Shown: positions 1-9,400, counted from the stretch's first letter. The stretch is DNA of 23,503 nucleotides from an uncultured Bacteroidota bacterium (GCA_946479615.1 CAMLGR010000070.1:1-23503), one strand, 5' to 3'. Notes: generated by a model not told the origin, from the sequence alone. Program-made: numbers and translations.

Positions 1-1
1 A

Positions 2-232
2 AAACTTAATACCCCCCTGTCTCCGCAATGGGGTTGTGCCATCGGTAATGTAGGGATCGAAGGAAAGAAACCCGGCGAACTGGATAGCTTCCTGTTTGCC
101 AACTATAAGATCCATGCAGTCGGCATCGACTGGGAAAATATTCATGGTGTCAGAATAACCCCGAATGTTTATACAACAATTGCTAATCTTGATGTGTTAG
201 TAGAAGGAATTACGGCTTTTTCAAAGATTTAA
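2..232 (+). CDS. Class V aminotransferase-fold PLP enzyme, C-terminal part (5' end outside window)
   Basis: An open frame runs from the window edge to a TAA at 230-232, giving 76 residues. The stretch WGCAIGNVGIEGKKPGEL followed by VRITPNVYT and NLDVLVEGI is typical of the C-terminal small domain of class V aminotransferase-fold PLP enzymes (isopenicillin-N-epimerase / cysteine-desulfurase-like). In these the R-I-[ST]-P-x-x-Y-x-[TS] segment contributes to the active site, and a terminal helix packs against the small domain. The catalytic lysine lies upstream of the window, so the exact reaction cannot be read. The gene points toward the APC permease 121 bp downstream, but an inverted repeat lies between them, so shared transcription is uncertain. 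Family assignment is fairly secure; substrate is unknown. Confidence 0.8.
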   Translation, partial: KLNTPLSPQWGCAIGNVGIEGKKPGELDSFLFANYKIHAVGIDWENIHGVRITPNVYTTIANLDVLVEGITAFSKI

Positions 233-242
233 ACCAAAGAAA

Positions 243-339
243 CAGAATGTAGAATTTAAAATATAGAATGTAAAATGTAGAAGGGTCAGCCATTGAAAGG
301 AGCCGGGTTTATATTTTACATTTTAAATTCTACATTCTG
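243..339. repeat. Word-type inverted repeat (AATGTAGAA / AAAATGTAG vocabulary)
   Basis: A perfect 20-bp inverted repeat (243-262 against 320-339) is separated by 57 nt. The left arm continues as a stutter of related words (GAATGTAGAA, ATAGAATGTAAAATGTAGAA). The right arm mirrors this with TTTTACATTTTAAATTCTACATTCTG. The element fills the gap between the aminotransferase stop and the permease start. The right arm contains TACATTTT (317-324), one base from the TAnnTTTG -7 element, about 30 nt before the permease ATG, so this arm might carry its promoter. It could also end the upstream transcript, although no long T-run follows. Confidence 0.8.
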
Positions 340-353
340 CATTTCTTTCTTAT

Positions 354-1676
354 ATGTCCCAAACCAACCGCAAAATCAACCTCCTCCAGGCGACCTCTAT
401 CAATATGATAGACATGGTAGGCATTGGGCCGTTTGTCGTAATGCCGTTTGTCGTGAGCCAGTTTCAGAACGGGCTTTTTTTATGGGCCTGGGTGTTTGGA
501 GCATTCACTGCTTTTATGGATGGAATGATCTGGAGCGAACTGGGCGCGAAATATCCATTGGCAGGTGGTACCTATAATTTTCACCGGATCGCATTTGGTG
601 AAAAAGGCGGCAAGATGATGAGTTTTTTATTTGTCTGGCAAACCGCCATCCAGGCGCCGCTGGTCGTAGCTTCCGCTTCGATCGGGTTCGCACAATATCT
701 TTCTTATCTCGTAGAGTTGAATTTCTGGCAGGAGAAAATTATTTCCGGTGCTTTGGTACTATTTGTAGGATTCCTGTTATACCGGAAGATCGAAGCGGTA
801 GGAAAACTTTCTGTTATTTTCGGATCGGTCGTGATCGTTACTATTGTTTGGATCGTGATCAGTGGATTGACACACCGGCAACATACGATCCCATTACTTC
901 CTTCGGGTAATGATTCATTCTTTTCTTTTGCTTTCTGGACAGCCATTGCACACGGCTCGTTAAAAACGGTGTATAGTTATCTTGGTTATTATAATGTCTG
1001 TCATCTTGGTGGCGAGATCCGTCAACCGGAAAGAAATATTCCCCGCAGTATTTTTATTTCCATTCTCGGTATTGCCACTTTGTATATACTGATGAATGTA
1101 AGCGTGATGGGTGTGGTGCCCTGGCAGACCGTCAGGCAGGATGATAAATACCTGGTGAGCACCTTTATGCAACAGATCTATGGACATTCGGCCGGGGTGA
1201 TCGTTACCGTGATGATATTATGTATTGCAATGGCTTCTTTATTCGCGGTGATCCTCGGCTATTCAAGAGTACCCTATGCTGCTGCCGCAGATGGTAATTT
1301 CTTTAAAATATTCGCGCGGCTGCATCCTACCAAAGACTTCCCTTATGTCTCTTTATTATTCCTCTGCGGGCTTGGTTTTATTTTCAGCCTCTTTATGAAA
1401 CTAAACAATGTCATCACCGCTATTCTTGCCATGCGCATCGTGGTTCAGTTCATGGCACAGGCGGTCGGTGTAGTGTTGCTGCGGAAAAGGATCGGCAAAG
1501 AAAGGCTCCCTTTTAAAATGTGGCTCTTTCCTGTTCCCGTTATTCTTTCTTTATTGATCTGGCTGTTTCTTTTTTATAAAACCGGCTGGTATGCTGTCTG
1601 GGGATCGCTGATCGCCGCAGCAGGATTAGGTGTTTATTTTGTGTTACGATCCCTCCGGGAAACAAAACGAATCTAA
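354..1676 (+). CDS. APC-family amino acid/amine permease
   Basis: A 440-residue, strongly hydrophobic inner-membrane protein with about twelve predicted membrane segments and only short polar loops. It resembles the amino acid-polyamine-organocation superfamily. Near the N-terminus, MVGIGPFVVMPFVV (residues 21-34) matches the broken first helix with a G-x-G-type motif that binds the substrate backbone in this family. Length fits the usual 430-500 residues. Members import or exchange amino acids or amines using proton or sodium gradients; the substrate cannot be read here. The ATG at 354 is chosen because the conserved helix 1 begins about 20 residues later. No SD is visible, as is usual in Bacteroidota. 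The gene is flanked by word-type inverted repeats on both sides, suggesting it is transcribed alone. Confidence 0.85.
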   Translation: MSQTNRKINLLQATSINMIDMVGIGPFVVMPFVVSQFQNGLFLWAWVFGAFTAFMDGMIWSELGAKYPLAGGTYNFHRIAFGEKGGKMMSFLFVWQTAIQAPLVVASASIGFAQYLSYLVELNFWQEKIISGALVLFVGFLLYRKIEAVGKLSVIFGSVVIVTIVWIVISGLTHRQHTIPLLPSGNDSFFSFAFWTAIAHGSLKTVYSYLGYYNVCHLGGEIRQPERNIPRSIFISILGIATLYILMNVSVMGVVPWQTVRQDDKYLVSTFMQQIYGHSAGVIVTVMILCIAMASLFAVILGYSRVPYAAAADGNFFKIFARLHPTKDFPYVSLLFLCGLGFIFSLFMKLNNVITAILAMRIVVQFMAQAVGVVLLRKRIGKERLPFKMWLFPVPVILSLLIWLFLFYKTGWYAVWGSLIAAAGLGVYFVLRSLRETKRI

Positions 1677-1681
1677 GTCAA

Positions 1682-1835
1682 CTCCCTGTGGTCCTCTGTG
1701 TATTCTCTGTGATACTCTGTGGTATATGCCCCGTAGTAAGATACCAGATTATAGTATTGAGAACTTATGAATAGAAGCTCTCTTACAAGAATTATACGCA
1801 GAGGACCACAGAGGATACACAGAGGGCCACGGAGT
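1682..1835. repeat. Word-type inverted repeat (CTCTGTG / CACAGAG vocabulary) between convergent genes
   Basis: The left arm 1682-1722 repeats CTCTGTG-like words (CCTCTGTGTATTCTCTGTG). The right arm 1797-1835 is its imperfect reverse complement (GAGGACCACAGAGGATACAC and so on). By eye the arms match at roughly three quarters of positions or better across about 40 bp, enclosing a loop of about 75 nt. The element sits exactly between the convergent permease and glycine-rich genes, where a bidirectional terminator would be expected. Similar CACAGAG-word hairpins occur in other bacterial genomes as far as I recall, but I did not check this. Confidence 0.8.
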
Positions 1836-1839
1836 ATTA

Positions 1840-2607
1840 TTATTTCCAACTTAGCTCTGCTCTGCCATTGATTCCCCTGTTTGCACCACTACCACCAATA
1901 CTGCCATCCGAAGAGCTGGTAATAATTCCCTGCAATCCTTTTGTATAATTAGAACCACCACCTCCGCCCCCCGAAGCATATGGATCATCAGCTAAGAAAG
2001 CGCTGCCATAGGTTCCGGCTGCACCGCCACCAAGCCAACCGGCACCACCCCAACCTTCACCCACTGCTTTGGCATTATTGGTACCACCTTTAAGGGCTGT
2101 TCCGTTGGTGCCACGGTTACCTGAATTGCCGGCATTTCCACCATTACCACCTGTACTGGCAGTCGCGCCTGTACCGCCATTGCCAGAATGAAAACTCCCT
2201 GATCCGGTGCTTCCCGCAGAAGCATTCATACCGCCATCACCACCACGACCGCCATGCGCCGAACCATTTCCTCCTGATGCCGCGACCGCGAGATATTGGT
2301 CATTCATTTTTATAGCAGTGATGCTTCCGGCTTTGCCGGGCCCGCCGCCTTCACCTACTATAATAATATATGTCTGTCCTTCTTTTACAGCCATCTCTCC
2401 ACTGACAAAGCCACCTTTTCCTCCACGACCCTGTTCGCCGCCACCCCATCCGCCGGGACCGGTTAATGATACCTTTATTATAGTAACTCCTTTTGGTATG
2501 AGAAATTTATAGACGCCGGGCGTAGCAAAGGATTTGGAATTGATTTGTGCAAAGGAGGTTTGCAGGAAGAACAGGCCAACCACCAGTGCCGGGTAATATC
2601 TTTTCAT
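1840..2607 (-). CDS. Secreted glycine-rich protein
   Basis: A 255-residue protein with a clear signal peptide (MKRYYPALVVGLFFLQTSFA, cleavage about residue 20). A short beta-like domain follows (VYKFLIPKGVTIIKVSLTGP, about 32-51). The rest to about residue 245 is dominated by Gly, Ser, Asn and Ala, with many GG and GGxGG steps (GGNGG, GGRGGDGG, GGGGGG). It ends in RAELSWK. The pattern of 'f-x-V-P-x-G-V-t-x-v-x-v-x-g-x-GG', a Gly-rich run and a final short strand is known from glycine-rich domains related to the ALK/LTK glycine-rich region and phage/secreted Gly-rich proteins. Such tracts can form bundles of polyglycine-II helices. It probably acts outside the cytoplasm; function is unknown. 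No T9SS sorting domain is seen. Divergent from cyanophycinase. Confidence 0.75.
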   Translation of the reverse strand: MKRYYPALVVGLFFLQTSFAQINSKSFATPGVYKFLIPKGVTIIKVSLTGPGGWGGGEQGRGGKGGFVSGEMAVKEGQTYIIIVGEGGGPGKAGSITAIKMNDQYLAVAASGGNGSAHGGRGGDGGMNASAGSTGSGSFHSGNGGTGATASTGGNGGNAGNSGNRGTNGTALKGGTNNAKAVGEGWGGAGWLGGGAAGTYGSAFLADDPYASGGGGGGSNYTKGLQGIITSSSDGSIGGSGANRGINGRAELSWK

Positions 2608-2766
2608 GTTAAGCTATTTCAGACCAAGATAGAAAGCAGGAAAGCGATTTTAACTACATCATTGTGTAGGCAACAAAACCGGCTCCTTGTTCAGGTTTCT
2701 TACTTATGCAAAAATGAATATCCACATACTTGAACATGTCCTTACAGCGTTAAGTTATTTTTCTTT

Positions 2767-2774
2767 TACATTTG
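2767..2774 (+). promoter_or_regulatory. Putative Bacteroidota -7 element TACATTTG for cyanophycinase
   Basis: A perfect match to TAnnTTTG lies 21 nt before the ATG at 2796, implying a leader of about 15-18 nt. No clear -33 TTTG is found at the right distance (the region near 2743 is not TTTG), so activity is only probable. Confidence 0.5.
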
Positions 2775-2795
2775 TCGATAATCAAACCCGGTTGA

Positions 2796-3689
2796 ATGAA
2801 TCATCCAAAGGGAAAACTGATCGCGATAGGCGGAGCCGAAGACAAAGGAACTGACCTGGAAGGCGGGAAAATACATAGAAGCAATCTCAATTTTTTTGAA
2901 CTTGGTATTCTGCGCCGTGTCGTGGAAGAAGCCGGCGGGTTCTCCTCCCGTATCGAAGTCATCACCACTGCATCGATGATACCTTACGAAGTAGGCGAGG
3001 CTTACCTCAATGCCTTTGGTAAGATTGGTTGTACCAATGTCGGCGTCATGCATATCCGCAACCGCCAGGATACCCTGAATCCTGAATACCTCGAACGCGT
3101 TCGCCAATGCAATGCCGTCATGTTTTCCGGCGGTAACCAGTTACGCTTAAGTGTGACCGATGGCGGCACTGAATTTTTATCGATCATCAGATCCAGATAC
3201 GAGAACGAGAATTTTGTAGTGGCCGGTACATCCGCCGGCGCTATGGCCATGAGCCAGACCATGATCTATGAAGGCAATGCTACCCGCGCGCATCTCAAAG
3301 GCGAAGTGAAAATGACATCGGGACTGGGTTTTATCAGCGCCGTGATCATCGATTCGCATTTTGAAAAACGGGGACGGTTTGGCCGTCTTTCACAAGCAGT
3401 GGCTACCAATCCAAGCTGTATCGGTATCGGTTTGGGAGAAGATACCGGTATGCTGGTCACGCAAGGCAATAAAATGGAAGCGATCGGCAGCGGGTTGGTC
3501 ATCATTATTGACGGACACGATATACTTCATTCCAATATAGCCGATATCCCCGACGGCAATCCTATCAGTATTGAAAATCTCAAAGTGCATTTCTGTGAAA
3601 AAGGAAATGGCTATCTCATCCGCGAACGTAAATTTTTACCCGAAGCCAGTATCGGCGCGGTGATAAAGAAACAGGTGGATGTGGAGTAG
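2796..3689 (+). CDS. cphB: Cyanophycinase (peptidase family S51)
   Basis: A 297-residue protein with the hallmarks of cyanophycinase: an N-terminal GKLIAIGGAEDK strand-loop, FSGGNQLRL (residues 110-118), the nucleophile elbow GTSAGA (144-149, Ser146), an IDSHFEKRGRFGRL segment (185-198) and a GLGEDTG motif (212-218). In the S51 family the serine hydrolyses cyanophycin, a branched Asp-Arg polymer, to beta-Asp-Arg dipeptides in the cytoplasm. Length is close to the usual 270-300 residues. No signal peptide is seen, which fits intracellular forms. The ATG at 2796 is preceded by a good -7 element. No cyanophycin synthetase (cphA) or isoaspartyl dipeptidase is adjacent in this window, so the polymer source is not evident. 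A related S51 role on isoaspartyl or other acidic peptides is possible. Confidence 0.85.
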   Translation: MNHPKGKLIAIGGAEDKGTDLEGGKIHRSNLNFFELGILRRVVEEAGGFSSRIEVITTASMIPYEVGEAYLNAFGKIGCTNVGVMHIRNRQDTLNPEYLERVRQCNAVMFSGGNQLRLSVTDGGTEFLSIIRSRYENENFVVAGTSAGAMAMSQTMIYEGNATRAHLKGEVKMTSGLGFISAVIIDSHFEKRGRFGRLSQAVATNPSCIGIGLGEDTGMLVTQGNKMEAIGSGLVIIIDGHDILHSNIADIPDGNPISIENLKVHFCEKGNGYLIRERKFLPEASIGAVIKKQVDVE

Positions 3690-3718
3690 TGAATGGTTAA
3701 TAGTGAATGGTGAATGGA
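3688..3718. repeat. Tandem AGTGAATGG-type word repeat
   Basis: Immediately after the cyanophycinase stop the sequence stutters through GTGAATGGTTAATAGTGAAT and then GGTGAATGGAG. No inverted partner is found in this gap. The same vocabulary recurs as a full inverted repeat at 22758-22850, linking two distant gaps of this window. Confidence 0.7.
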
Positions 3719-3726
3719 GCCTTAAT

Positions 3727-3826
3727 CTATGTGAAACCTATGGGGGTTCAAGCGAGGTCTTGCGAAGCAGACCTCGCGCTGTAAGTTTTTACCACATAGA
3801 CACATAGGAACATAGGGTTCACATAG
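3727..3826. repeat. Nested inverted repeat with internal 9-bp hairpin (ACATAGG vocabulary), convergent gap
   Basis: Outer arms 3727-3742 and 3811-3826 are complementary over 16 bp with one mismatch. The right side stutters through CATAGACACATAGGAACATAGG. Inside lies a perfect 9-bp hairpin, GCGAGGTCT (3752-3760) and AGACCTCGC (3769-3777), with an 8-nt loop. It sits between the convergent cyanophycinase and tyrS genes and may terminate both, although T-runs are short. Confidence 0.75.
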
Positions 3827-3848
3827 AAAGTCTTTGGTCAGATAGTAA

Positions 3849-5126
3849 TTAAACGCCTTTGACGAGGTAATAATTTTTCTTTCCTTTCTGCACCAGGATA
3901 TATGTACCGTGAAGCAATAAACTGCTGTTTACAATAAACTGGATATCCTCTATCTTTTTACGGTTGATACTTACGCCGCCTCCCTGCACTGTTTTTCTGG
4001 CTTCTCCTTTACTCGCAAAAATGCCTGTTTCGGCAAGGAAGGAAACGACATCGATACCGGTATCAAGTTTCTCTTTTGCAAAATTGGATTTTATCACTCC
4101 TTCCATTGCTTCGAGATCATCGATACTCAAATTTTCGGCTGGTGCGCTTTGATTGGCAAATAATTTCTGCGTCGTCTCTATCGCTTTAGCGAGTTCCTCT
4201 TTTCCATGTACAAAGGAAGTAATCTCTTCGGCCAGTCTTTTTTGTAATAATCTTTTACCGGCATCCTGTTTATGATCGGCGAGTATGCGTTCTGTATCTT
4301 CTTTCGTAAGAAAAGTGAAAATGCGGATCCATTTTTCTGCATCTTCATCAGTGGCGTTCAGCCAGAACTGGTAAAACTGGTAAGGCGATGTGCGTACCGG
4401 ATCGAGCCATATATTTCCTTTCTCGGTTTTACCAAACTTGCCGCCATCGGCTTTGGTGATCAGCGGGCAGGTAAAGGCAAATGCTTCACCGCCTGCTTTC
4501 CGGCGGACCAGTTCGGTACCGGTTACAATATTGCCCCATTGATCGCTGCCGCCCATTTGCAGTTTGCAATTCTTATTCTTATACAGCCAGTAAAAATCAT
4601 ATCCCTGCACGAGTTGATACGTAAATTCTGTAAAGCTCATGCCGGCGTCGCCTTCAATTCTCTTCTTCACACTATCCTTGGCCATCATATAATTAACCGT
4701 AATATGTTTACCTACATCACGGATAAAATCGAGGAAACTAAAATCTTTGAACCAGTCATAATTATTCACCATTTCGGCGGCATTGGGTTTGGCCGGGTCG
4801 AAATCGAGGTATTGCATCAGTTGTTTTTTCACGCCTTCCTGGTTATGACGCAATACATCTTCACTCAACAGGTTTCTTTCTTCGCTTTTTCCGCTGGGGT
4901 CTCCGACCATGCCGGTAGCGCCGCCGACCAGGGCGATCGGTTTGTGCCCGGCCTTTTGCAGGTGTACCAGTAACAGGATGGGGACCAGGCTGCCGATATG
5001 GAGACTGTCCGCCGTAGGGTCAAAACCGATATAGGCATGGGTCATTTCCTTTTTCAGTTGCTCCTCGGTTCCGGGCATGATGTCCTGGATCATACCACGC
5101 CAGCGTAATTCTTCGATCAGGTTCAT
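3849..5126 (-). CDS. tyrS: Tyrosyl-tRNA synthetase
   Basis: A 425-residue class I aminoacyl-tRNA synthetase, the same size as bacterial TyrRS. The catalytic domain has [15 protein letters not shown] with the HIGH-type motif HIGS at residues 43-46, the tyrosine/ATP pocket motif GGSDQWGNI (192-200), and the KMSKS-type loop KFGKT (230-234). The C-terminal region from about residue 350 ([20 protein letters not shown]) is an S4-like RNA-binding domain. It charges tRNA-Tyr in the cytoplasm; a tRNA-Tyr gene lies at 23225. Start ATG is at 5124-5126, about 23 nt downstream of a perfect -7 element, with no SD. Transcribed divergently from porV and convergently with cyanophycinase. Identification is secure. 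Confidence 0.97.
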   Translation of the reverse strand: MNLIEELRWRGMIQDIMPGTEEQLKKEMTHAYIGFDPTADSLHIGSLVPILLLVHLQKAGHKPIALVGGATGMVGDPSGKSEERNLLSEDVLRHNQEGVKKQLMQYLDFDPAKPNAAEMVNNYDWFKDFSFLDFIRDVGKHITVNYMMAKDSVKKRIEGDAGMSFTEFTYQLVQGYDFYWLYKNKNCKLQMGGSDQWGNIVTGTELVRRKAGGEAFAFTCPLITKADGGKFGKTEKGNIWLDPVRTSPYQFYQFWLNATDEDAEKWIRIFTFLTKEDTERILADHKQDAGKRLLQKRLAEEITSFVHGKEELAKAIETTQKLFANQSAPAENLSIDDLEAMEGVIKSNFAKEKLDTGIDVVSFLAETGIFASKGEARKTVQGGGVSINRKKIEDIQFIVNSSLLLHGTYILVQKGKKNYYLVKGV

Positions 5127-5149
5127 TGTCTTAAATCAATGTTTTGCCG

Positions 5150-5157
5150 CAAATGTA
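5150..5157 (-). promoter_or_regulatory. Putative -7 element TACATTTG for tyrS
   Basis: Read on the minus strand, a perfect TAnnTTTG element lies 23 nt before the tyrS ATG. Its 8-mer is identical to the one before cyanophycinase. About 19 nt upstream is AATTT, a partial -33 match only. The predicted leader is short (about 15-20 nt). Confidence 0.55.
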
Positions 5158-5344
5158 GCACAGAACGAGAAAGGAGAAATTAAATACAATATTTTTCTAA
5201 CCTATTCGTTTTCAAGCGTTAGGTTTTTTCCTTAGTAAAAGCCTGATGAACACTATAATATTACAAGCCTAAAGACTATTTTTACAGGCAGCCGAAACCC
5301 TAAGAACCTTGTCTGTATTAATTGCTTATAAGAAAACTATCCGA

Positions 5345-6472
5345 ATGAAACCTTCCAGAGTATACCTGACCCTATTAACGACTGTCTTATCTATAGCTGC
5401 TGCTGCACAGTTTCGTAAATATTCAAACGAATTTTTAAATATCGGCGCCGGCGCCCGCGGCCTGGCAATGGGTAGTTCACAGGTAGCTTCGGTAGCAGAT
5501 GGTACGGCGGGTTACTGGAATCCTGCCGGTCTCGTCGGTGTAAAAGACAATCCCCAGATCAATTTCATGCATGCTGAATATTTTGCCGGTATCGGTAAAT
5601 ATGATTTTGCCAGCATCGCTTTTCCTTCCGCCAATAATAAAAGAACATTTGCTGTAACCGGATTGCGTTTTGCCGTGGATGATATCATGAACACCCTGTT
5701 CCTGGTAGAGCCCGATGGTTCTATCAACTATAACAATATTCAATCCTTCTCTTCGGCCGACTATGCATTCCTGCTTTCCTTTGCCCAAAAGTTAAAAGAA
5801 AGCGAGCATAAGAATGTGCAGTTTGGTATCAATGCCAAGATCATTCACCGCAACGTAGGCAAATTTGCCAAAGCATGGGGATTTGGATTTGATGCAGGCG
5901 TACAGATCTTCAAAGACAAATGGAAATTTGGTATTGCCGCCCGTGACCTGACAACGACCTTCAATGCCTGGTCATTCACCTTTACAGAACGCGAAAAAGA
6001 AGCCTTATACCTGACCAATAATGAGATACCGGTAAAATCAACCGAATTGACTTCACCACGCCTCATCATTGGCGCCTCACGTGAATTTGCACTGGGAGGC
6101 AGAACCACTTTACTTGCCGAAGCCAATGTAGACCTGACCTTTGATGGTAAACGTAATACGGTAGTGAGTGCCGACCCGGTGAGTGCCGATCCGAAGATCG
6201 GCCTGGAATGTAATTTTCACAATGTATTTTTCCTGCGGGCGGGCATTAATAATTTTCAGCGCGCATTGGCCGATGGTGATACGCTCAACCAGAAAAAAGT
6301 ATGGATCTATCAACCCAGTGCCGGTGCGGGCTTTAAGATCCAGAATGTTACGATCGACTACGCGTTCACCAACCTGGCCAACCAATCCAACCCGTTATTT
6401 ACCCACGTATTTTCTTTGCGTTTAGATATGGTCTCTGACAAATCGAAGAATAAAAACAAGAAGAAAAGATAA
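5345..6472 (+). CDS. porV: T9SS outer-membrane protein PorV (PorV/PorQ family)
   Basis: A 375-residue protein with a signal peptide (MKPSRVYLTLLTTVLSIAAAA, cut near residue 22). The mature N-terminus continues FLNIGAGARGLAMGSSQVAS and GYWNPAGL, the typical start of the PorV/PorQ branch of FadL-like barrels. The rest alternates beta strands and turns, fitting a 14-stranded outer-membrane barrel. PorV shuttles or docks T9SS cargo at the outer membrane and presents it to the sortase PorU. A TTG at 5309 in the same frame would add 12 residues but spoils the signal peptide, so ATG 5345 is preferred. Unusually, the last strand (HVFSLRLDM) is followed by a lysine-rich tail of about 14 residues (KSKNKNKKKR). 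The porU-like gene starts 23 bp downstream, indicating an operon. PorQ or another paralogue is less likely given this neighbour. Confidence 0.85.
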   Translation: MKPSRVYLTLLTTVLSIAAAAQFRKYSNEFLNIGAGARGLAMGSSQVASVADGTAGYWNPAGLVGVKDNPQINFMHAEYFAGIGKYDFASIAFPSANNKRTFAVTGLRFAVDDIMNTLFLVEPDGSINYNNIQSFSSADYAFLLSFAQKLKESEHKNVQFGINAKIIHRNVGKFAKAWGFGFDAGVQIFKDKWKFGIAARDLTTTFNAWSFTFTEREKEALYLTNNEIPVKSTELTSPRLIIGASREFALGGRTTLLAEANVDLTFDGKRNTVVSADPVSADPKIGLECNFHNVFFLRAGINNFQRALADGDTLNQKKVWIYQPSAGAGFKIQNVTIDYAFTNLANQSNPLFTHVFSLRLDMVSDKSKNKNKKKR

Positions 6473-6495
6473 TCCGCACCTATAAAAATTGTTTC

Positions 6496-9400
6496 ATGAA
6501 ACGAATTTTACTTTTGTTATTTCTGGCTGCTGCTTTCTCAGCAAAGGCACAGCCGTATAATAATGAATGGATCGATTATAGCAAGACCTACTATAAATTT
6601 AAAGTAGGAGCTAATAATTTATACAGGATCCGGCAGGCTACCCTGGCCTCATTGGGCCTGGGCGCTGTGAATGCCGATCATTTTCAATTATGGAGAAACG
6701 GAGTGCAGGTACCTGTTTATACTTCCGTGCAGGGCGCGCCACTCGGAAGCAGTGACTACATTGAATTTTGGGGTTTGATGAATGATGGTAAAGCAGATTC
6801 CCCCATGTACCGCGAGCCGGAATACCAGTTATCCGATAAATGGAGTTTACAAACAGATACTTCTGCATACTTCCTGACTGTAAATACAGCAGGAGGTAAT
6901 GATAGGATGGTGCCTACTGCGAATAATCTGGCAGGTAATACACTCTTGCCGGAACCTTATTATATACACGTCGACGGCAGGTATTATAAAGATAAAATGC
7001 ATCCGGGCCGGGCGGAGATCGTGGGGGATTCTTATACTTATTCTGCCTCTTACGATAACGGGGAAGGATGGACCTCGGGAGATATTGGTCCGGGCTCTAC
7101 GCTGTTGGTCTATGTCACCCAGGCGCTAGCCTATACAGGAGCCGGGGCTCCGGTAGGAGTTCTCCGGGTAAACGCGGCAGGTAATGCAGTGCATGCCAGG
7201 AATTTTATTGTGAAAATGGAGGGCGATTCAATAGGTGGTCAGGCCCTGAATTATTATGATGCGATTAAATACAGTACGACATTTAATATGTCGCAATTCA
7301 ACCAGGCTTTTGCCACTATAGGAATTACAAACCAATGTCCCGATGCCAATGACCGGATGGTCTTTTCGCAGGTAGAAATTCAATACCCGCACATTTTTAA
7401 TTTCAACAATGCTATCAATTATACTTTCGACTTGCCAGCGAACCCGGCCGGTAATTACCTGGAAATAACCAGCTTTGGCCATAGTGGTGTCCCGCCGGTA
7501 TTGTATGACCTGACAAATCATAAAAGATATGTTTGCGATATCACAAATCCCAGCGTGGTAAAAGTGGTGCTGGCCCCATCGGCAGTTGATCGTAAACTGG
7601 TACTGGTCAATGAGACATCTGGTAATATTATAGACATCAACTCATTCCAGGCCCGCAATTTCGTGAACTATGCGCTTCCTGCTAATCAGGGAGATTACCT
7701 GATTATTACCAATTCTGTATTGGCAGGCCCGTTATCAGGTGTTGATGCAATTGAAGATTACAGGGCTTACCGTTCTTCAGCTGTGGGTGGTAGCTACAAT
7801 GCCAAAGTATACCTGGTCGATGAATTGGTTGATCAATTTGCATATGGAATAAAAATGCACCCGTTATCGATCCGTAATTTTTTAAGATGGGCGCGGGCAA
7901 CTTATAGTATGCCACTGAAAGATGTTTTTCTCGTTGGTAAAGGTCTGACGTATAACCAATATAGGGTTAATGAGATTGCCAACCCCGTACTTCTTTCCCA
8001 GCTTTGCCTGGTTCCGACATTCGGATACCCGGCAGCCGATAACCTGTTATCTGCACAGGGAAATAGTTCAGTACCCCTTACACCTATTGCACGGCTATCT
8101 GTTATCAACCGGGCCGAAATAACCGCCTACCTTAATAAAGTAAAACAATACGAACAACTGCACCAGGCTGCTCCTTCACCTACCATTGCCGATATGGCCT
8201 GGCACAAAAATGTTGTGCATGTAACAGGAGCCAGTGATGATGTGACGACACAAATATTGCAAACGGCGAATGAAGGATTTCAACGTATCATTGAAGACAC
8301 ACTGTATGGCGGAAAGGTCTATGATTTTACAAAGAACAGTTCGGAATCGGTGCAACAATTAAGCGGCAGCCAGTTGGCTTCCTTATTCCAGGAAGGTCTC
8401 GGCCTGCTGACTTATTTCGGTCACTCATCCGCTTCCACACTGGAATTTAATCTTGATAATCCCCAGAATTATAACAATGCAGGTAAATATCCTGTGATGA
8501 TCGTAATGGGATGTAATGCGGGAAACTTTTATAATCTTAACCCGGCACGTCTTTCAACGAAAGAAACCGTATCGGAAAAATATGTACTGGCTCCCGAAAG
8601 AGGAGCTGTAGCCTTCCTGGCCAGTACGCACCTGGGCATTGTGCATTACCTGGATATTTATAATACCAATTTTTACCAGTCGATGTCATACCGTAATTAT
8701 GGCGGTACGCTGGGAGATATCATGAAAGATGCCATAGAACACGTATTTGCAACCACTACTGAAAATGACTTCTATGCGCGTTTTCAGTGCGAAGAATTTA
8801 CGCTGCATGGCGATCCGGCATTGCGTTCATATTATTTTGCCAAACCAGACTATGTTATCGAAGAACAGCTTGTTAAAGTTTCTCCTTCTTTTATTTCTAT
8901 TGCCGACAGCAGTTTTAATGTCAATACTGCTTTCATGAATATCGGGAAAGCGCCGAATAAAAAACTGGTGGTAGAACTGAAGCGTACGTTCCCGGATCTT
9001 AGTGTAAGCATCCGTCGTGATACGATCGATGCCACCCGTTTCAGGGATTCGATCAATTATGAATTGAAAATTGTCGGAACCCGTGATAAAGGATTGAATA
9101 AAATTACGATTACACTGGATCCTGATAATGCTATTGATGAAACCTTTGAAACAAATAACTCGATCACCAAGGAAGTCTATATTTATGAAGATGAGGTTCG
9201 TCCTGTTTATCCATACAACCTCTCGATTGTCAACGAGCAAAATCCTAAATTGACCGTTTCCACAGCCAATGCGTTTGCAGAAGTAAGAAACTATATCATG
9301 CAAATGGATACGACAGAGTTGTTCAATTCACCATTGAAAGCGACAGCAACGACCACTTCAGCGGGTGGTGTATTTGATTTCAATACCCCGATGACATTTA

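Noticed and set aside
2207..2512. Pro-rich frame opposite the glycine-rich gene
   Set aside because: Complement of Gly codons reads as Pro/Ala codons; the minus strand has the signal peptide.
4272..4973. 233-codon frame antisense to tyrS
   Set aside because: Shadow of a well-conserved gene; no family features.
5127..5344. porV promoter
   Set aside because: AT-rich with AAGCCT repeats and a weak AACCTA/TAGGTT pair, but no TAnnTTTG at a credible distance; no call made.
8827..9303. 158-codon frame antisense to porU2
   Set aside because: No recognisable protein features and embedded in a secure gene.
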